NCBI GenBank assembly: GCA_958430865.1
Contig: CAUDNR010004603.1
Location: 15,424 to 29,637 of the forward strand
Direction of reading: 5' to 3'
Source: Entrophospora sp. SA101
Taxonomy: Eukaryota; Glomeromycota; Glomeromycetes; Entrophosporales; Entrophosporaceae
DNA: 14,214 nt
Both the position numbers and the translations under genes were made by a program. Positions 1 to 7,769 of the stretch are shown here, piece by piece. How positions within the stretch are numbered: the first letter of the stretch is position 1; each line of letters begins with the position of its first letter. Under the pieces are notes generated by a model. That model was given only the letters and a program-made list of their open reading frames with translations. It was not told the origin of the DNA and ran no database searches.

Positions 1-547
1 ATGGTGCTATAATTCTTGGGTTCCATAGTAGATCTGATGTAAATGAGTTTCATATTAACTATTTTTATATAGGGATAGTTCTATATATCACTTAATTATA
101 AAACTGTTAATTATATAATCACATTATGACTAAATTTTGATCCCTGAAATTCTTGGTAATACCAATGTTCACTTTGTCTGGTTTTGTTGCAGCATTCCCC
201 ATATGTTTTTTTTTTTGAATTTAAAATAATAAAATTATTACTAAAACTAACTACACTTTTTTGTAATGTTGTAGCTTTATTATTTTTTCGTGAAACTCAT
301 ATATTGATATATTTTACACGGAATCCACAGCTACCCAAGTACAAGGGTAAAACTATTTATTTTAATATTAATATAAGAAAAAATTTTTACCTATTACTAT
401 CATGCTTTCATGTGACTTTGCGTAATGAAAAATTTTTATAATATTAATCGGCGATGCAATTGCGTTACATTCTTCTCGTTACACTACAACTCCTTTCTAT
501 ATGCTTGATAATATTTTTATATCATTGAAATATATCTAAAAAAAAAA
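1..547. other. AT-rich upstream region, no supported gene
   Basis: This stretch precedes the Gln-rich gene and contains no convincing coding region; the only ORF over 80 codons (184-441) is Phe/Leu/Lys-rich in the way random AT-rich DNA is. Bases 149-204 resemble 8756-8813, including an identical GGTTTTGTTGCAG core, so part of the region is a dispersed repeat. The last 60 bases are T/A-rich and end in an A run directly before the ATG at 548, the usual setting of a start codon in AT-rich fungal genomes. No certain TATA box or transcription start can be named. Confidence 0.5.
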
Positions 548-2266
548 ATGACAGACCAAGTTTACCCAATTGTCACTCCAGAAGGTCTTAATGAATATGA
601 TGATAAAGACATTCTGAATGCTTATGATACAAATCAATTCACACAAGATCAGCAAGAATTCTTTGAACAACAAGAACAAAACTTTAAAAAACAACAACAA
701 TTATCCTCACAATATCAGCAGCAATTTTTAGAACAACAGCTACAATTTTTAGAGCAACAGCAACAACTCTTGGAACAAGAAAAACAACAACCCATACAAA
801 AAAAAAAACAATTGAATAAACTCACACAACAATTACAACAATTGAAACAGCTCTTACAACAACAACAACAACATTTACAACAACAACAGCAACAAATGCT
901 ACTACAACAGCAGCAACAAGAACAATTTTTAGAACAACAACAACAACCCTTACAAAAGCAACTTTTAGAAATTTTAGAACAACAGCAACAACTTTTACAA
1001 CAACAATTGCAACAACCTCCACAAAAGCAGCAAAAGATTTTACAACAGCAGCAAAAACTATTAGAACAACAGCAACAATTAACACAACAACAGCAACAAA
1101 TTTCACAACAGCAACAACAGCAACAACCCTTACAACAACAGCAAGAATTCTTGCAACAATTAAAATTCTTACAACAACAGGAAGAGCACTTACAACAACA
1201 GCAAGAACTCTTACTACTACTGCAACAATTTACACAACAGCAACAGCAGCAACTTCTTTTAGAATATAAACAAAAACCCACACAACACCAGCAACATCTC
1301 TCAGAACTCTTAAAACAACGCCAACAACTCCTACAAAAACAGCAACAATTCACACAAAAACAGCAACAACTCTTGCAAAATCAGCAAAAATTTATACAAC
1401 TACAATTATTACAACAATTTGTGCAAGGACAAGTCACAATACCAACAAACCGTTTTGATTTTGGAGAGCTTTCTATAATTAATAAAGATAATTATACTAA
1501 TATTTTAAGAGATCGGGAGAAATTGGAAAATATAAACAATGAATTGGTAAATAAAACCTATGAATTGGTAAGTAAAAAGAGTGAATTGGAGAATAAAAAC
1601 AGGGAATTGGAAAGTAAATGTGATAATATCAATGAATTGAAATACAAAAGTGATGAATTGATTAAAGAATTGGAAATTAAAAACGTTGGATTAATAGACA
1701 ACTTCAAAGAATTGGAAATTAGAAATGTTGAGTTGGGAATTAAAAACAATGAATTGGAAAGTAACTTCAATAAATTGAAAAGTAACTTTGATAAATTGAA
1801 AAGTGAAAACAATGAATTGGAAAATAACTTCAATAAATTGAAAAGTGAAAACAATGAATTGGAAAATAACTTCAATAAAGTGAAAAATGAAAACAATGAA
1901 TTGAAAAGTAACTTCAATAGATTGAAAAGTGAAAACAATGAATTGGAAAGTAGCTTCAATAAATTTAAAAGTGAAAAAAATAAATTGGAAAGTAAAAATA
2001 ATCAAACAATCAATGAATTAAGAAATAAAAACAAAAAAAATGATCAAACAATCAGTAGATTTAGTAATGACATCAATATATTGGAAAATGAATGCTATTA
2101 TTTGGATAGTCAAAATAAAAAAAATGATAAAACAATCAGTAGACTTAATAGTGAAAATGATAAATTGAAAAATGAAGTCAACAAATTGAAAAGTGAAGTC
2201 AAGAAATTGGAAAATGAAGTTAATAAGTTGAAAAGTGAAAACAATGAATTGGAAAGTAAAGAATAA
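548..2266 (+). CDS. Gln-rich and coiled-coil repeat protein, intronless
   Basis: The 572-codon frame runs uninterrupted to a TAA. Residues 1-30 form a short acidic head (starts MTDQVYPIV). Residues about 31-298 are extremely Gln-rich, with Q runs broken by Leu, Phe and Glu roughly every 7 residues and Q encoded by mixed CAA and CAG. Residues about 299-318 are a non-repetitive linker with DFGELSIINKDNYTNIL following. The rest is a Lys/Glu/Asn coiled coil; from residue 400 it is built of heptads that alternate NNELENN and FNKLKSE, giving a 14-residue (42-bp) super-repeat. No signal peptide or membrane segment is visible, so an intracellular scaffold or assembly protein is plausible, but the function is unknown. 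The start is the first ATG of the frame, after an A run at 540-547. The mixed codons argue against recent pure CAG expansion. A damaged partial copy lies at 4340-4600. Being real is likely because the frame is long despite AT-rich DNA; the Gln-rich part alone would be weaker evidence. Confidence 0.85.
   Translation: MTDQVYPIVTPEGLNEYDDKDILNAYDTNQFTQDQQEFFEQQEQNFKKQQQLSSQYQQQFLEQQLQFLEQQQQLLEQEKQQPIQKKKQLNKLTQQLQQLKQLLQQQQQHLQQQQQQMLLQQQQQEQFLEQQQQPLQKQLLEILEQQQQLLQQQLQQPPQKQQKILQQQQKLLEQQQQLTQQQQQISQQQQQQQPLQQQQEFLQQLKFLQQQEEHLQQQQELLLLLQQFTQQQQQQLLLEYKQKPTQHQQHLSELLKQRQQLLQKQQQFTQKQQQLLQNQQKFIQLQLLQQFVQGQVTIPTNRFDFGELSIINKDNYTNILRDREKLENINNELVNKTYELVSKKSELENKNRELESKCDNINELKYKSDELIKELEIKNVGLIDNFKELEIRNVELGIKNNELESNFNKLKSNFDKLKSENNELENNFNKLKSENNELENNFNKVKNENNELKSNFNRLKSENNELESSFNKFKSEKNKLESKNNQTINELRNKNKKNDQTISRFSNDINILENECYYLDSQNKKNDKTISRLNSENDKLKNEVNKLKSEVKKLENEVNKLKSENNELESKE
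1745..1980 (+). repeat. Coding tandem repeat, 42-bp unit (two heptads)
   Basis: Inside the coiled-coil gene, near-identical 42-bp units repeat about five times, each encoding a NNELENN heptad followed by FNKLKSE. The first unit carries an extra single heptad (NFDKLKS), so expansion has happened in 21-bp as well as 42-bp steps. All length changes keep the frame and the a/d Leu/Phe positions. Such arrays expand by slippage or unequal exchange and often differ in copy number between strains; the last is general knowledge, not seen here. Confidence 0.85.
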
Positions 2267-2534
2267 CAATTTGGAATTAAAACAGTATCTGATAATGAAA
2301 TAATAATATAAAGGTTTTTATTTATTTTTTTCTTGTTGAATTGCTTCACTTTACTTTCTAAATGGTCATCAATTAAACTTTTGTTAATATTAATTATAAT
2401 TACATGACTACTACAAAAATGCTTTTTTATTTGTTTGTATAGTGCAGTTTTTCGAGATAAAATTCTTATAAATTCAGTATTCCATTTTTATTGAACAATA
2501 ATCACAAATATGTCATTAACACGTTTAGAATGAC

Positions 2535-2565
2535 CAACATCCAACGCAAATGCAGTTGGATGTTG
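2535..2565. repeat. Perfect 11-bp stem hairpin
   Basis: CAACATCCAAC at 2535-2545 is the exact reverse complement of GTTGGATGTTG at 2555-2565, with a 9-base loop. The stem is unusually GC-containing for the surrounding DNA. A second hairpin follows at 2606-2636. It may be a transposon relic or a structured transcript; nothing shows it is transcribed. Confidence 0.8.
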
Positions 2566-2605
2566 AATGAAATAAAAGTATTCATTTCACAAATTAATCA
2601 AGTAA

Positions 2606-2636
2606 TTTACCACCAAAAAATGCTTCGCGTGGTAAA
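2606..2636. repeat. Perfect 8-bp stem hairpin
   Basis: TTTACCAC at 2606-2613 pairs exactly with GTGGTAAA at 2629-2636 around a 15-base loop. It begins 40 bases after the 2535-2565 hairpin, and both span exactly 31 bases. There is no T run after it, and a bacterial-type terminator would not apply here. Confidence 0.7.
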
Positions 2637-3438
2637 AAACACAAGAATTATATTATTTTGTAGCTTGGGATTTCATGATATATGCATGCAAAATTCTACT
2701 TTCCTAGAATAAAAATTTGTCCAAAAAAATTTTTTTCAAAGATATTTTCGACAAGAAAAATTTAATTGAACAAAATTATATCTAGGATTTTGACATGACT
2801 CTTAATAAATATTTAAACGTGTTTATATGGGAACGATAAAATATAATAAAATTTAAAAATTTTCAGGTGTTTTTTATATGTATTTTTACATGACCAAGAG
2901 AAAAATTTCCCTTTTATCTTTCATTCATCTTTCATTCATGAGTTTCAACTGTTACCAAATCAAATGCAGGGGAGATATTCGTCTCTGCAAAAAAAAAAAG
3001 GTCAAATGATGATTCGTAAAATGTCTTTTAGCACATATAGTATAATAAATAATAATCAATTTAATCGTAAATTAAAATAATAGGATAAATGCTTTCCTTA
3101 ATAAACCAAATACCAAAAACCAAACCATAGTTTTCTGTTCAATTGGAAAAAGATTTTATTATTGCAAGATAAACTGTAAAATGACAGAGTTATTAAATAG
3201 TCAAAAATGTTATACGTTTTAATGTTCTAAAATAATATTATTTTATTATCAACAGCATCATTCAGCTTATATGGATGTTTTTTTTAAAAAAGCTCACAAT
3301 ACAAATCCATTAACCTGTAAAAAAAACAAAGATTACTGTGAATAACCAAAAATTCATGAAACGACTGGATTATTCCTTAATTCAATTTTATAAATATCCT
3401 TAATATTAATTTCATACAATTTGAAAAAAGAAAATTTC

Positions 3439-3561
3439 TCAGGAGAAAAAAGTGAAAACTGCACGAATCAATCGAAGAATAAAAACGAAATTCAGTATCT
3501 TTCTTCCGTCATTGATTATCTCTTTGCCGTTGCACTTGATGCCTTTAGCCAGGTTGACCAT
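3439..3561 (-). CDS. Tentative 40-codon ORF, unknown
   Basis: On the minus strand an ATG at 3561 opens 40 codons to a TGA at 3439. It begins MVNLAKGIKCNGKEIINDG and its codons (GTC AAC CTG GCT AAA GGC) are richer in third-position G/C than the surroundings, making it a small island of higher complexity. The C-terminal third is hydrophobic and looks less like protein. The plus strand is also open here and reaches a GTAAGT donor at about 3575, so an exon on the opposite strand is an alternative. No family recognised. Probably a gene fragment. Confidence 0.25.
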   Translation of the reverse strand: MVNLAKGIKCNGKEIINDGRKILNFVFILRLIRAVFTFFS

Positions 3562-3649
3562 AGTTAGAAGAAACGTAAGTATTTCATTATAATTATTAAC
3601 TGGGTCTATATCCAATTTACTTATTATTATTCATTGTAATTAATAATTG

Positions 3650-3835
3650 TACAATCAAACTATGCCACAACGGACTGTAATTAAATCCTTGTCATAACGG
3701 ATTTTTCAAATTTTTGCTTCACATAACATATTGATATTAATATAAAAACATATAAAAATTTCCTTATATATTCCGTTCATCCGTTATGACAAGGTTTGAC
3801 TGTTATTAATAACTTGACTTTTGTCCATTATGGCA
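3650..3835. mobile_element. Nested pogo/Tigger-like inverted termini (MITE remnant)
   Basis: CCTTGTCATAACGGAT at 3687-3702 is repeated exactly in inverse at 3779-3794. The right copy continues outward to TTTGACTG at 3802, so read inward on the minus strand it begins CAGTCAAACCTTG, which resembles pogo/Tigger-type TIRs (CAGT..AACC..TATAACG) from general knowledge. A second, diverged pair lies outside: TGCCACAACGGAC at 3662-3674 and GTCCATTATGGCA at 3823-3835. The left outer copy also has an upstream ACAATCAAAC like a full terminus. About 75 bp of AT-rich DNA separates the inner arms and there is no transposase. It reads as a small non-autonomous element inserted into, or duplicated with, a related one. 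Confidence 0.65.
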
Positions 3836-4339
3836 CGCTCTATATTTCATTTATTACAATGGCCGATATCATTGTTTTTGAAAACATATTAACTGTTGTT
3901 TTAGCCAATCGAAATCAGATGTTTGTGATCGTCAATAATAAATTTTTAGTAACGTGCGGACGATTGATTCTTATACTATTGGCTTTGTTTTTAAGCATTT
4001 CAACCAATATTAACATATTAATACCATGCATCAACTTTGGTAATAGGCAAATTGCTGATTACTCAAATTACATTTTTTGAGAACCTAAGGTTTTAATAAT
4101 TTTATTGATTTGAGTTTCATCATATCCTGATTTTATATAGCAATTCAATACGTAGGTTATCTACCATGGTAATTATTCTCAATTCTTTTTTATTGTGGTG
4201 TAATCTATCACTAGACAAAGGGTTCTGAATCTAAATTATTTTTTTAGTGAAGTCACTATACTGATATATATAAAAAAATATTTTTGATCATTGGTTATGA
4301 ATTTAATTAATCAATTTCAATTTCGCCAATAATTTTTAA
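3836..4339. other. Spacer without supported gene
   Basis: The 94-codon plus-strand ORF 3796-4080 begins inside the pogo-like terminus and is hydrophobic (I, L, F, N rich), which AT-rich non-coding DNA easily produces. It could be decayed coding sequence but I cannot tie it to a family. Bases 4081-4339 show nothing further. Confidence 0.4.
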
Positions 4340-4600
4340 TTGGAGAGCTTTCTATAATTAATAAAGATGATTATACTAATATTTTAAGGGATTGGGAGAA
4401 ATTGCAAAGTGCAATCAAAACTGGCAAATAAAACAATAGGAAAACAAATCCAATAAATTGACAAGAAAAAATAATTAATTGAAAAGTGAAAACAATGAAT
4501 TGAAAAATGAAAACAATAGATTATTTAGACAACTTCAAAAATTTTGAATAAAATCCATAAATTGGAAAGTAGAAACGTTGAGTTAGAAATTAATTGAAAG
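4340..4600 (+). pseudogene. Truncated, decayed copy of the Gln-rich/coiled-coil gene
   Basis: Bases 4340-4408 match 1461-1529 of the Gln-rich gene at all but a few positions, translating GELSIINKDDYTNILRDWE before running into a stop at TGGCAAATAA (about 4430). Further matching pieces follow in the same order but out of frame: a GAATTGAAAA/GTGAAAAC coiled-coil stretch near 4480-4520, TTTAGACAACTTCAAA near 4527, and AGAAACGTTGAGTTAGAAATTAA near 4570. The Gln-rich half is absent. Same strand and order suggest a tandem duplicate that lost its 5' half and decayed. The linker segment is its best-conserved part. Confidence 0.85.
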
Positions 4601-4721
4601 GTAAGAACAAGTTGAAGATTCTTGTTGCTTTGATGGATCTGGATGTTTACATGGCACTACAAGTCATCAGCAGAGTTGCAACTAGGTCACAGTGCAATCC
4701 TTACCCTAGAGTTAGGATCGT

Positions 4722-4982
4722 TTAAGGTAACTTTTCAGCCAGCATGCCAGCAGCCTTCTCTGGTTTGGGAAGATTAGTGAAAATGTCATTGACAATTGAT
4801 GCAGCCTCAATAAATCTCAGAACCACCTCCCCCCCCTGAAAATTTAACAACATCATTGTATCATCGGAGCACACTAGTCTGATTAACCTTTTGTCACAAG
4901 GAATGTGTAAGAATGACTGTAAAGTGTTCAGATAACATGCATGCTTAAATGTCTGCCAATTTCCGATAATCAAACATCTCAT
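4722..4982 (-). CDS. Hypothetical ORF or gene fragment, 86 codons
   Basis: An ATG at 4982 opens 86 codons to a TAA at 4722. The C-terminal half is protein-like (IEAASIVNDIFTNLPKPEKA) with balanced composition, and the region is less AT-rich than its flanks. The N-terminal part contains SDDTMMLLNFQGGEVV. A run of eight C on the plus strand (4829-4836) sits inside it, a likely place for a frame error. The plus strand just upstream (4618-4722) also has an open, protein-like frame (MDLDVYMALQVISRVATRS), so the whole 4600-4985 patch may be a decayed insertion of unknown origin. No family recognised. Confidence 0.35.
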   Translation of the reverse strand: MRCLIIGNWQTFKHACYLNTLQSFLHIPCDKRLIRLVCSDDTMMLLNFQGGEVVLRFIEAASIVNDIFTNLPKPEKAAGMLAEKLP

Positions 4983-5285
4983 ATTTAAATTGTTTCTTTT
5001 TCAACGGTGTGCTGTCTTGACATCTTGTAATTATATATTTACATTAATATTAATATTGATTACGCAAAGCAAAATACCAATTGTTCATTTGTCACCTTGG
5101 ACTCAAATAGATTGTTTTCCCAAAAAAAAAATCAATTGTGTCAACAAAAAAAAATCTGTGCAATATTCAACCCTTCAGGACATACTGTCACGAACATATT
5201 CTCAAGAACAAGAGCTTTCGAATGATACAAAGACTACAATATTTTAATTAGTATAGTTTTGAAATAAATTGAAAATATATTTTAG

Positions 5286-5440
5286 ACGCAAACTTTTGTC
5301 CACCAAGTGTAGATATTACAATCATTGATGATGATGTAAATGTGGGAGGAGAAAGTGATAAAAGTGATGATGAAGATGAAAATGAGGGTGTTGATGAAGA
5401 TGAAACAATTAGAATAGAAAATAGTGAAGAGTGGTATTGA
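5286..5440 (+). CDS. Probable acidic terminal exon of an unresolved gene
   Basis: After a TATATTTTAG acceptor ending at 5285, 50 codons remain open to a TGA at 5438-5440. The peptide starts ANFCPPSVDITIIDDDVN, continues as an Asp/Glu-rich tail and ends NSEEWY. The acceptor would need a preceding exon ending after one base of a codon. The 85-codon ORF at 4990-5247 is just upstream but its frame ends in a TAA, and no donor gives a convincing join; a GT at about 5252 would make an intron of only about 34 bases. Acidic tails are common in fungal nuclear and transposase proteins, but no function can be assigned. It may be an isolated exon remnant. Confidence 0.4.
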
Positions 5441-5650
5441 AAATATATTTAGTTTTCTTTTTTTTATGGAATTTAAAAAAAATAAATATTTTTTTTAAAA
5501 AAAAAATGCATTAAATTTGAACGGCCTTATAAATTACACCATTTATTTAGTTTTATTTCATATAAATTAACTTTTACATCACAAAATAAATTTTATCAGA
5601 ACATCATCTAATTAAATATTTTCATTAAAAAAAAATTAAAAGTAATAGTA

Positions 5651-7377
5651 ATGTCATCTAAAAGATTCCATGGTAGAAAAAATAAAGAATTCGTACCCGA
5701 GATTGCTGAGTAAGTGTTTATTAAAAGAATGGCGGTGATGGTTATCACGACTTGTCGTTACTCTAGTTAAATTGAATTGTGTTAATTATTTATATTTATT
5801 TACGACTATACCATTTTCAGAAGGATCAAAAAGAAAAAACATATATGATGTTGAAGAAAGTGATGACGAGCATGAAGATTCTGAGGACGATGAATATTCC
5901 GAAGATGAAGACGAAAACGATAAAAATCGTCAAGAAAGCAATAAAAATAAAATCAATAAAAAAGATTTTACGAATGCATTCAACAACATATCTAACAATT
6001 GCAAAATGCGCTTAAAGTCCGGGAAGATAGTTGAGGACACTTTGTTTGAATACGCCAAGAATTTGGAACATGAAGAGTAAGTAATTCTTTAAAATTTAAT
6101 TTGATTTTCTTTTATTTTGTCTATCACAATTCTGATTTATGGTTTTATTAGCCATACGCATTCGTATATAATAAATTGTAGCGATGAGAATGTGAAAAAA
6201 TTGTTCACTAAAGAGGAATGGGATGAATTGACACAAGAAAACCTAGAAGCCTTCGAAATTCCAGATGATATATTGGGATACTTAAAATTTTATAATCAAG
6301 ATACAATAGAAGGTGTTAGACGAAACCATATCTCAAAAATGATGAAACTTATGACACTAATTCCCATTTTGATTACGAATGGATACATTTATCTGTTGGA
6401 AGTGTAATCAATTTGTGGGAAAACAAGGACTCACCATTATCTCGTACACAATACGAGAATTGGTGCTCGGTCAATTTATTTGGGAGTTGTTTGGATTTTT
6501 GTTTTAGAGATTATAAATTAGGAACAGATGTAAAAAGGTTATTATTTTTTTTTTTAACAATGTGATTGATCAATCATTATTCTTTGAATGTAACTTTGTA
6601 TACTTTAGAACGGATTCGCCATCAACAGCTAGTGGTAATCGGAAGAATCGTGCGAAAGAGAAGGGTGCTAGAAAAAGGGTTGGACGCAAAATTGATGGTA
6701 TAATTTACAACATTGGAAAAAATCTTGAATTAGGTGTATTTGAATCTGCCAGTATTTTCGAGGACGAACATGATAATAAATATCTTAAAGAAAGTTTTAA
6801 ATTGCCAAAATCAATGAGAGATATTTATTGTGGTTTGGCTAGATACATAAAATATGAAGAAGAAAAATGCAATTCGTCACAAGTGATAGGAATACTACAC
6901 CTTGGCCTAATGGTGCAGTTTTCAAAGTTATGGAGGGCAAATGGTTTAATTGCAATATATAAAAAAAGCAATAATGTGAATTATTTGTCACCAAGGTTCA
7001 CAAAACTTGGTCTTAATGATTATTTGAAGCTATTAGCTAAAATTTATTCTTATAAGGTAAAAAATATGTTCTTGAATTTGCAATCTTAATTTTTTTTTTT
7101 TTTTATAACTTTATTAATTATTTAAGCTTCTTAAACAGCAAATAACAGAGAATAATCTTCGGATTTTGGGTTTATGTGATCCAATTGAGGAGAGTGATCT
7201 ATTAGAAGAATTAAAAAATATAGATCGTGAGAAACACCGCCACATACAATAGAATACTTTACAAACTGCTGGATGACTCCAGTTAAACCGAAACCATCTA
7301 ATCCAGTCCAGCCTAAAAAGGATCAAAAAACAAAAAGAACAAGTTTTCTTGAAAGATTAAAAAGTGCGAAGAAATAA
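5651..7377 (+). CDS. Five-exon gene, acidic N-terminus and possible REase-like core; two apparent frame breaks
   Basis: Exons: 5651 or 5670-5709, 5821-6076, 6182 (or 6152)-6537, 6609-7056, 7127-7377. Exon 2 is Asp/Glu-rich (YDVEESDDEHEDSEDDEY). Exon 3 reads DENVKKLFTKEEWDEL, then shifts by -1 at the A run 6335-6339 into NDETYDTNSHFDYEWIHL and on to GTDVKR. Exon 4 reads TDSPSTASGNRKNRAKEKGA, then GRKIDGII..LELGVFESA, then KYLKESFKLPKSMRDIY. Exon 5 reads LLKQQITENNLRILGLCDPI, meets TAG at 7250-7252, but a shifted frame from about 7246 continues TIEYFTNCWMTPVKPKPSNP to a TAA at 7375. Phases match across introns 2, 3 and 4. Two starts compete: MSSKRFHGRKNKEFVPEIA at 5651 reads best but joins exon 2 out of phase; ATG 5670 (MVEKIKNSYPRLL) joins in phase. 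D in KIDG and E in ELG/FES could be a PD-(D/E)XK-like core, but the expected K is not obvious. I recall similar proteins as a large Glomeromycotina family, unverified. It is either a young pseudogene or has sequence errors. Confidence 0.7.
5710..5820 (+). other. Intron 1 (GTAAGT...TTTTCAG)
   Basis: The donor GTAAGT at 5710 and the acceptor CCATTTTCAG ending at 5820 bound 111 bases. A 22-base stretch inside (5736-5757) recurs with two differences at 8576-8597. With this splice the upstream frame that joins correctly is the one starting at ATG 5670. Confidence 0.7.
6077..6181 (+). other. Intron 2 (GTAAGT...TTGTAG)
   Basis: The donor is GTAAGT at 6077. The acceptor is either TTGTAG ending at 6181 or TATTAG ending at 6151; both keep the reading frame. 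A CTGAT branch-like site at about 6132 sits closer to the earlier one. Using 6151 adds ten residues (HTHSYIINCS). Confidence 0.65.
6538..6608 (+). other. Intron 3 (GTTATT...CTTTAG)
   Basis: The 71-base intron begins with a weaker GTTATT donor and ends ATACTTTAG. Splicing joins AG and A into an Arg codon, giving GTDVKR then TDSPSTASG. The phase agreement supports it. Confidence 0.65.
7057..7126 (+). other. Intron 4 (GTAAAA...TTTAAG)
   Basis: The 70-base intron begins GTAAAA, carries a long T run, and ends TTATTTAAG. It joins codons in phase 0, giving KIYSYK then LLKQQITENN. Confidence 0.7.
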
Positions 7378-7769
7378 TTCATTTAGAAATTTAGTGTTTG
7401 AATAATCAAAAAAAATTTTTTTTCAATTTTTTCTTTCTAATAAATTCAAAAAAATTTTTTTACAAAATTCTCTTGTCGCGAAAGATAAATATTATGAAAA
7501 CTTTTAATTTTAATATTGTTTAATTCAGTTTTTTTATGATTAAAAATGAGTAATAAATCACCGTAAAAAACCTTCATCTGAATTTTTTCTCATTCTACGA
7601 TTAAAATTAAATTAAAATTAACAAATAATCAATTATTTTTTAATAAATCATTCACGTCTTACTTTCCACTACGTAATAGTTATTTAAAAAAAGTGAAAAA
7701 TTTTGTGATACTCATCTTCGTGTTCGTTATTATTGTAATTTAGTTATTTTGGCTTCTAGTTCGGTAATT
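7378..7769. other. AT-rich intergenic region
   Basis: After the stop at 7377 the sequence is A/T runs and short AATAAA-like words (for example near 7438 and 7550) that could serve 3'-end formation. No gene or element is recognised. Confidence 0.5.

Larger units (their letters stand above)
2267..3438. other. AT-rich intergenic region with hairpins
   Basis: No supported gene lies here. AATAATATAAAG-like sequence at about 2299-2313 could serve for 3'-end formation of the Gln-rich gene. Two strong hairpins occupy 2535-2636. A 73-codon ORF at 2491-2712 covers those hairpins but has no protein-like composition, so I did not call it. The rest is A/T runs without recognisable structure. Confidence 0.5.

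Noticed and set aside
715..1353. 212-codon minus-strand Cys-rich ORF
   Set aside because: It is the antisense reading of CAA/CAG repeats in the Gln-rich gene; the poly-Cys composition follows directly from TTG/TGC triplets.
1558..2349. Several minus-strand ORFs rich in Leu, Phe and Ser
   Set aside because: They are antisense shadows of the coiled-coil repeats and inherit their periodicity.
2491..2712. 73-codon plus-strand ORF
   Set aside because: It runs through the two hairpins and has no protein-like pattern or splice signals.
3439..3561. Possible bacterial HPr-like similarity of the 40-codon ORF
   Set aside because: Only a loose resemblance in a few residues (NGK..N..KIL); the length and the hydrophobic tail do not fit.
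3796..4080. 94-codon hydrophobic ORF as a membrane protein
   Set aside because: It starts within the pogo-like terminus, and its I/L/F/N content is what AT-rich DNA gives; no topology or family signal is clear.
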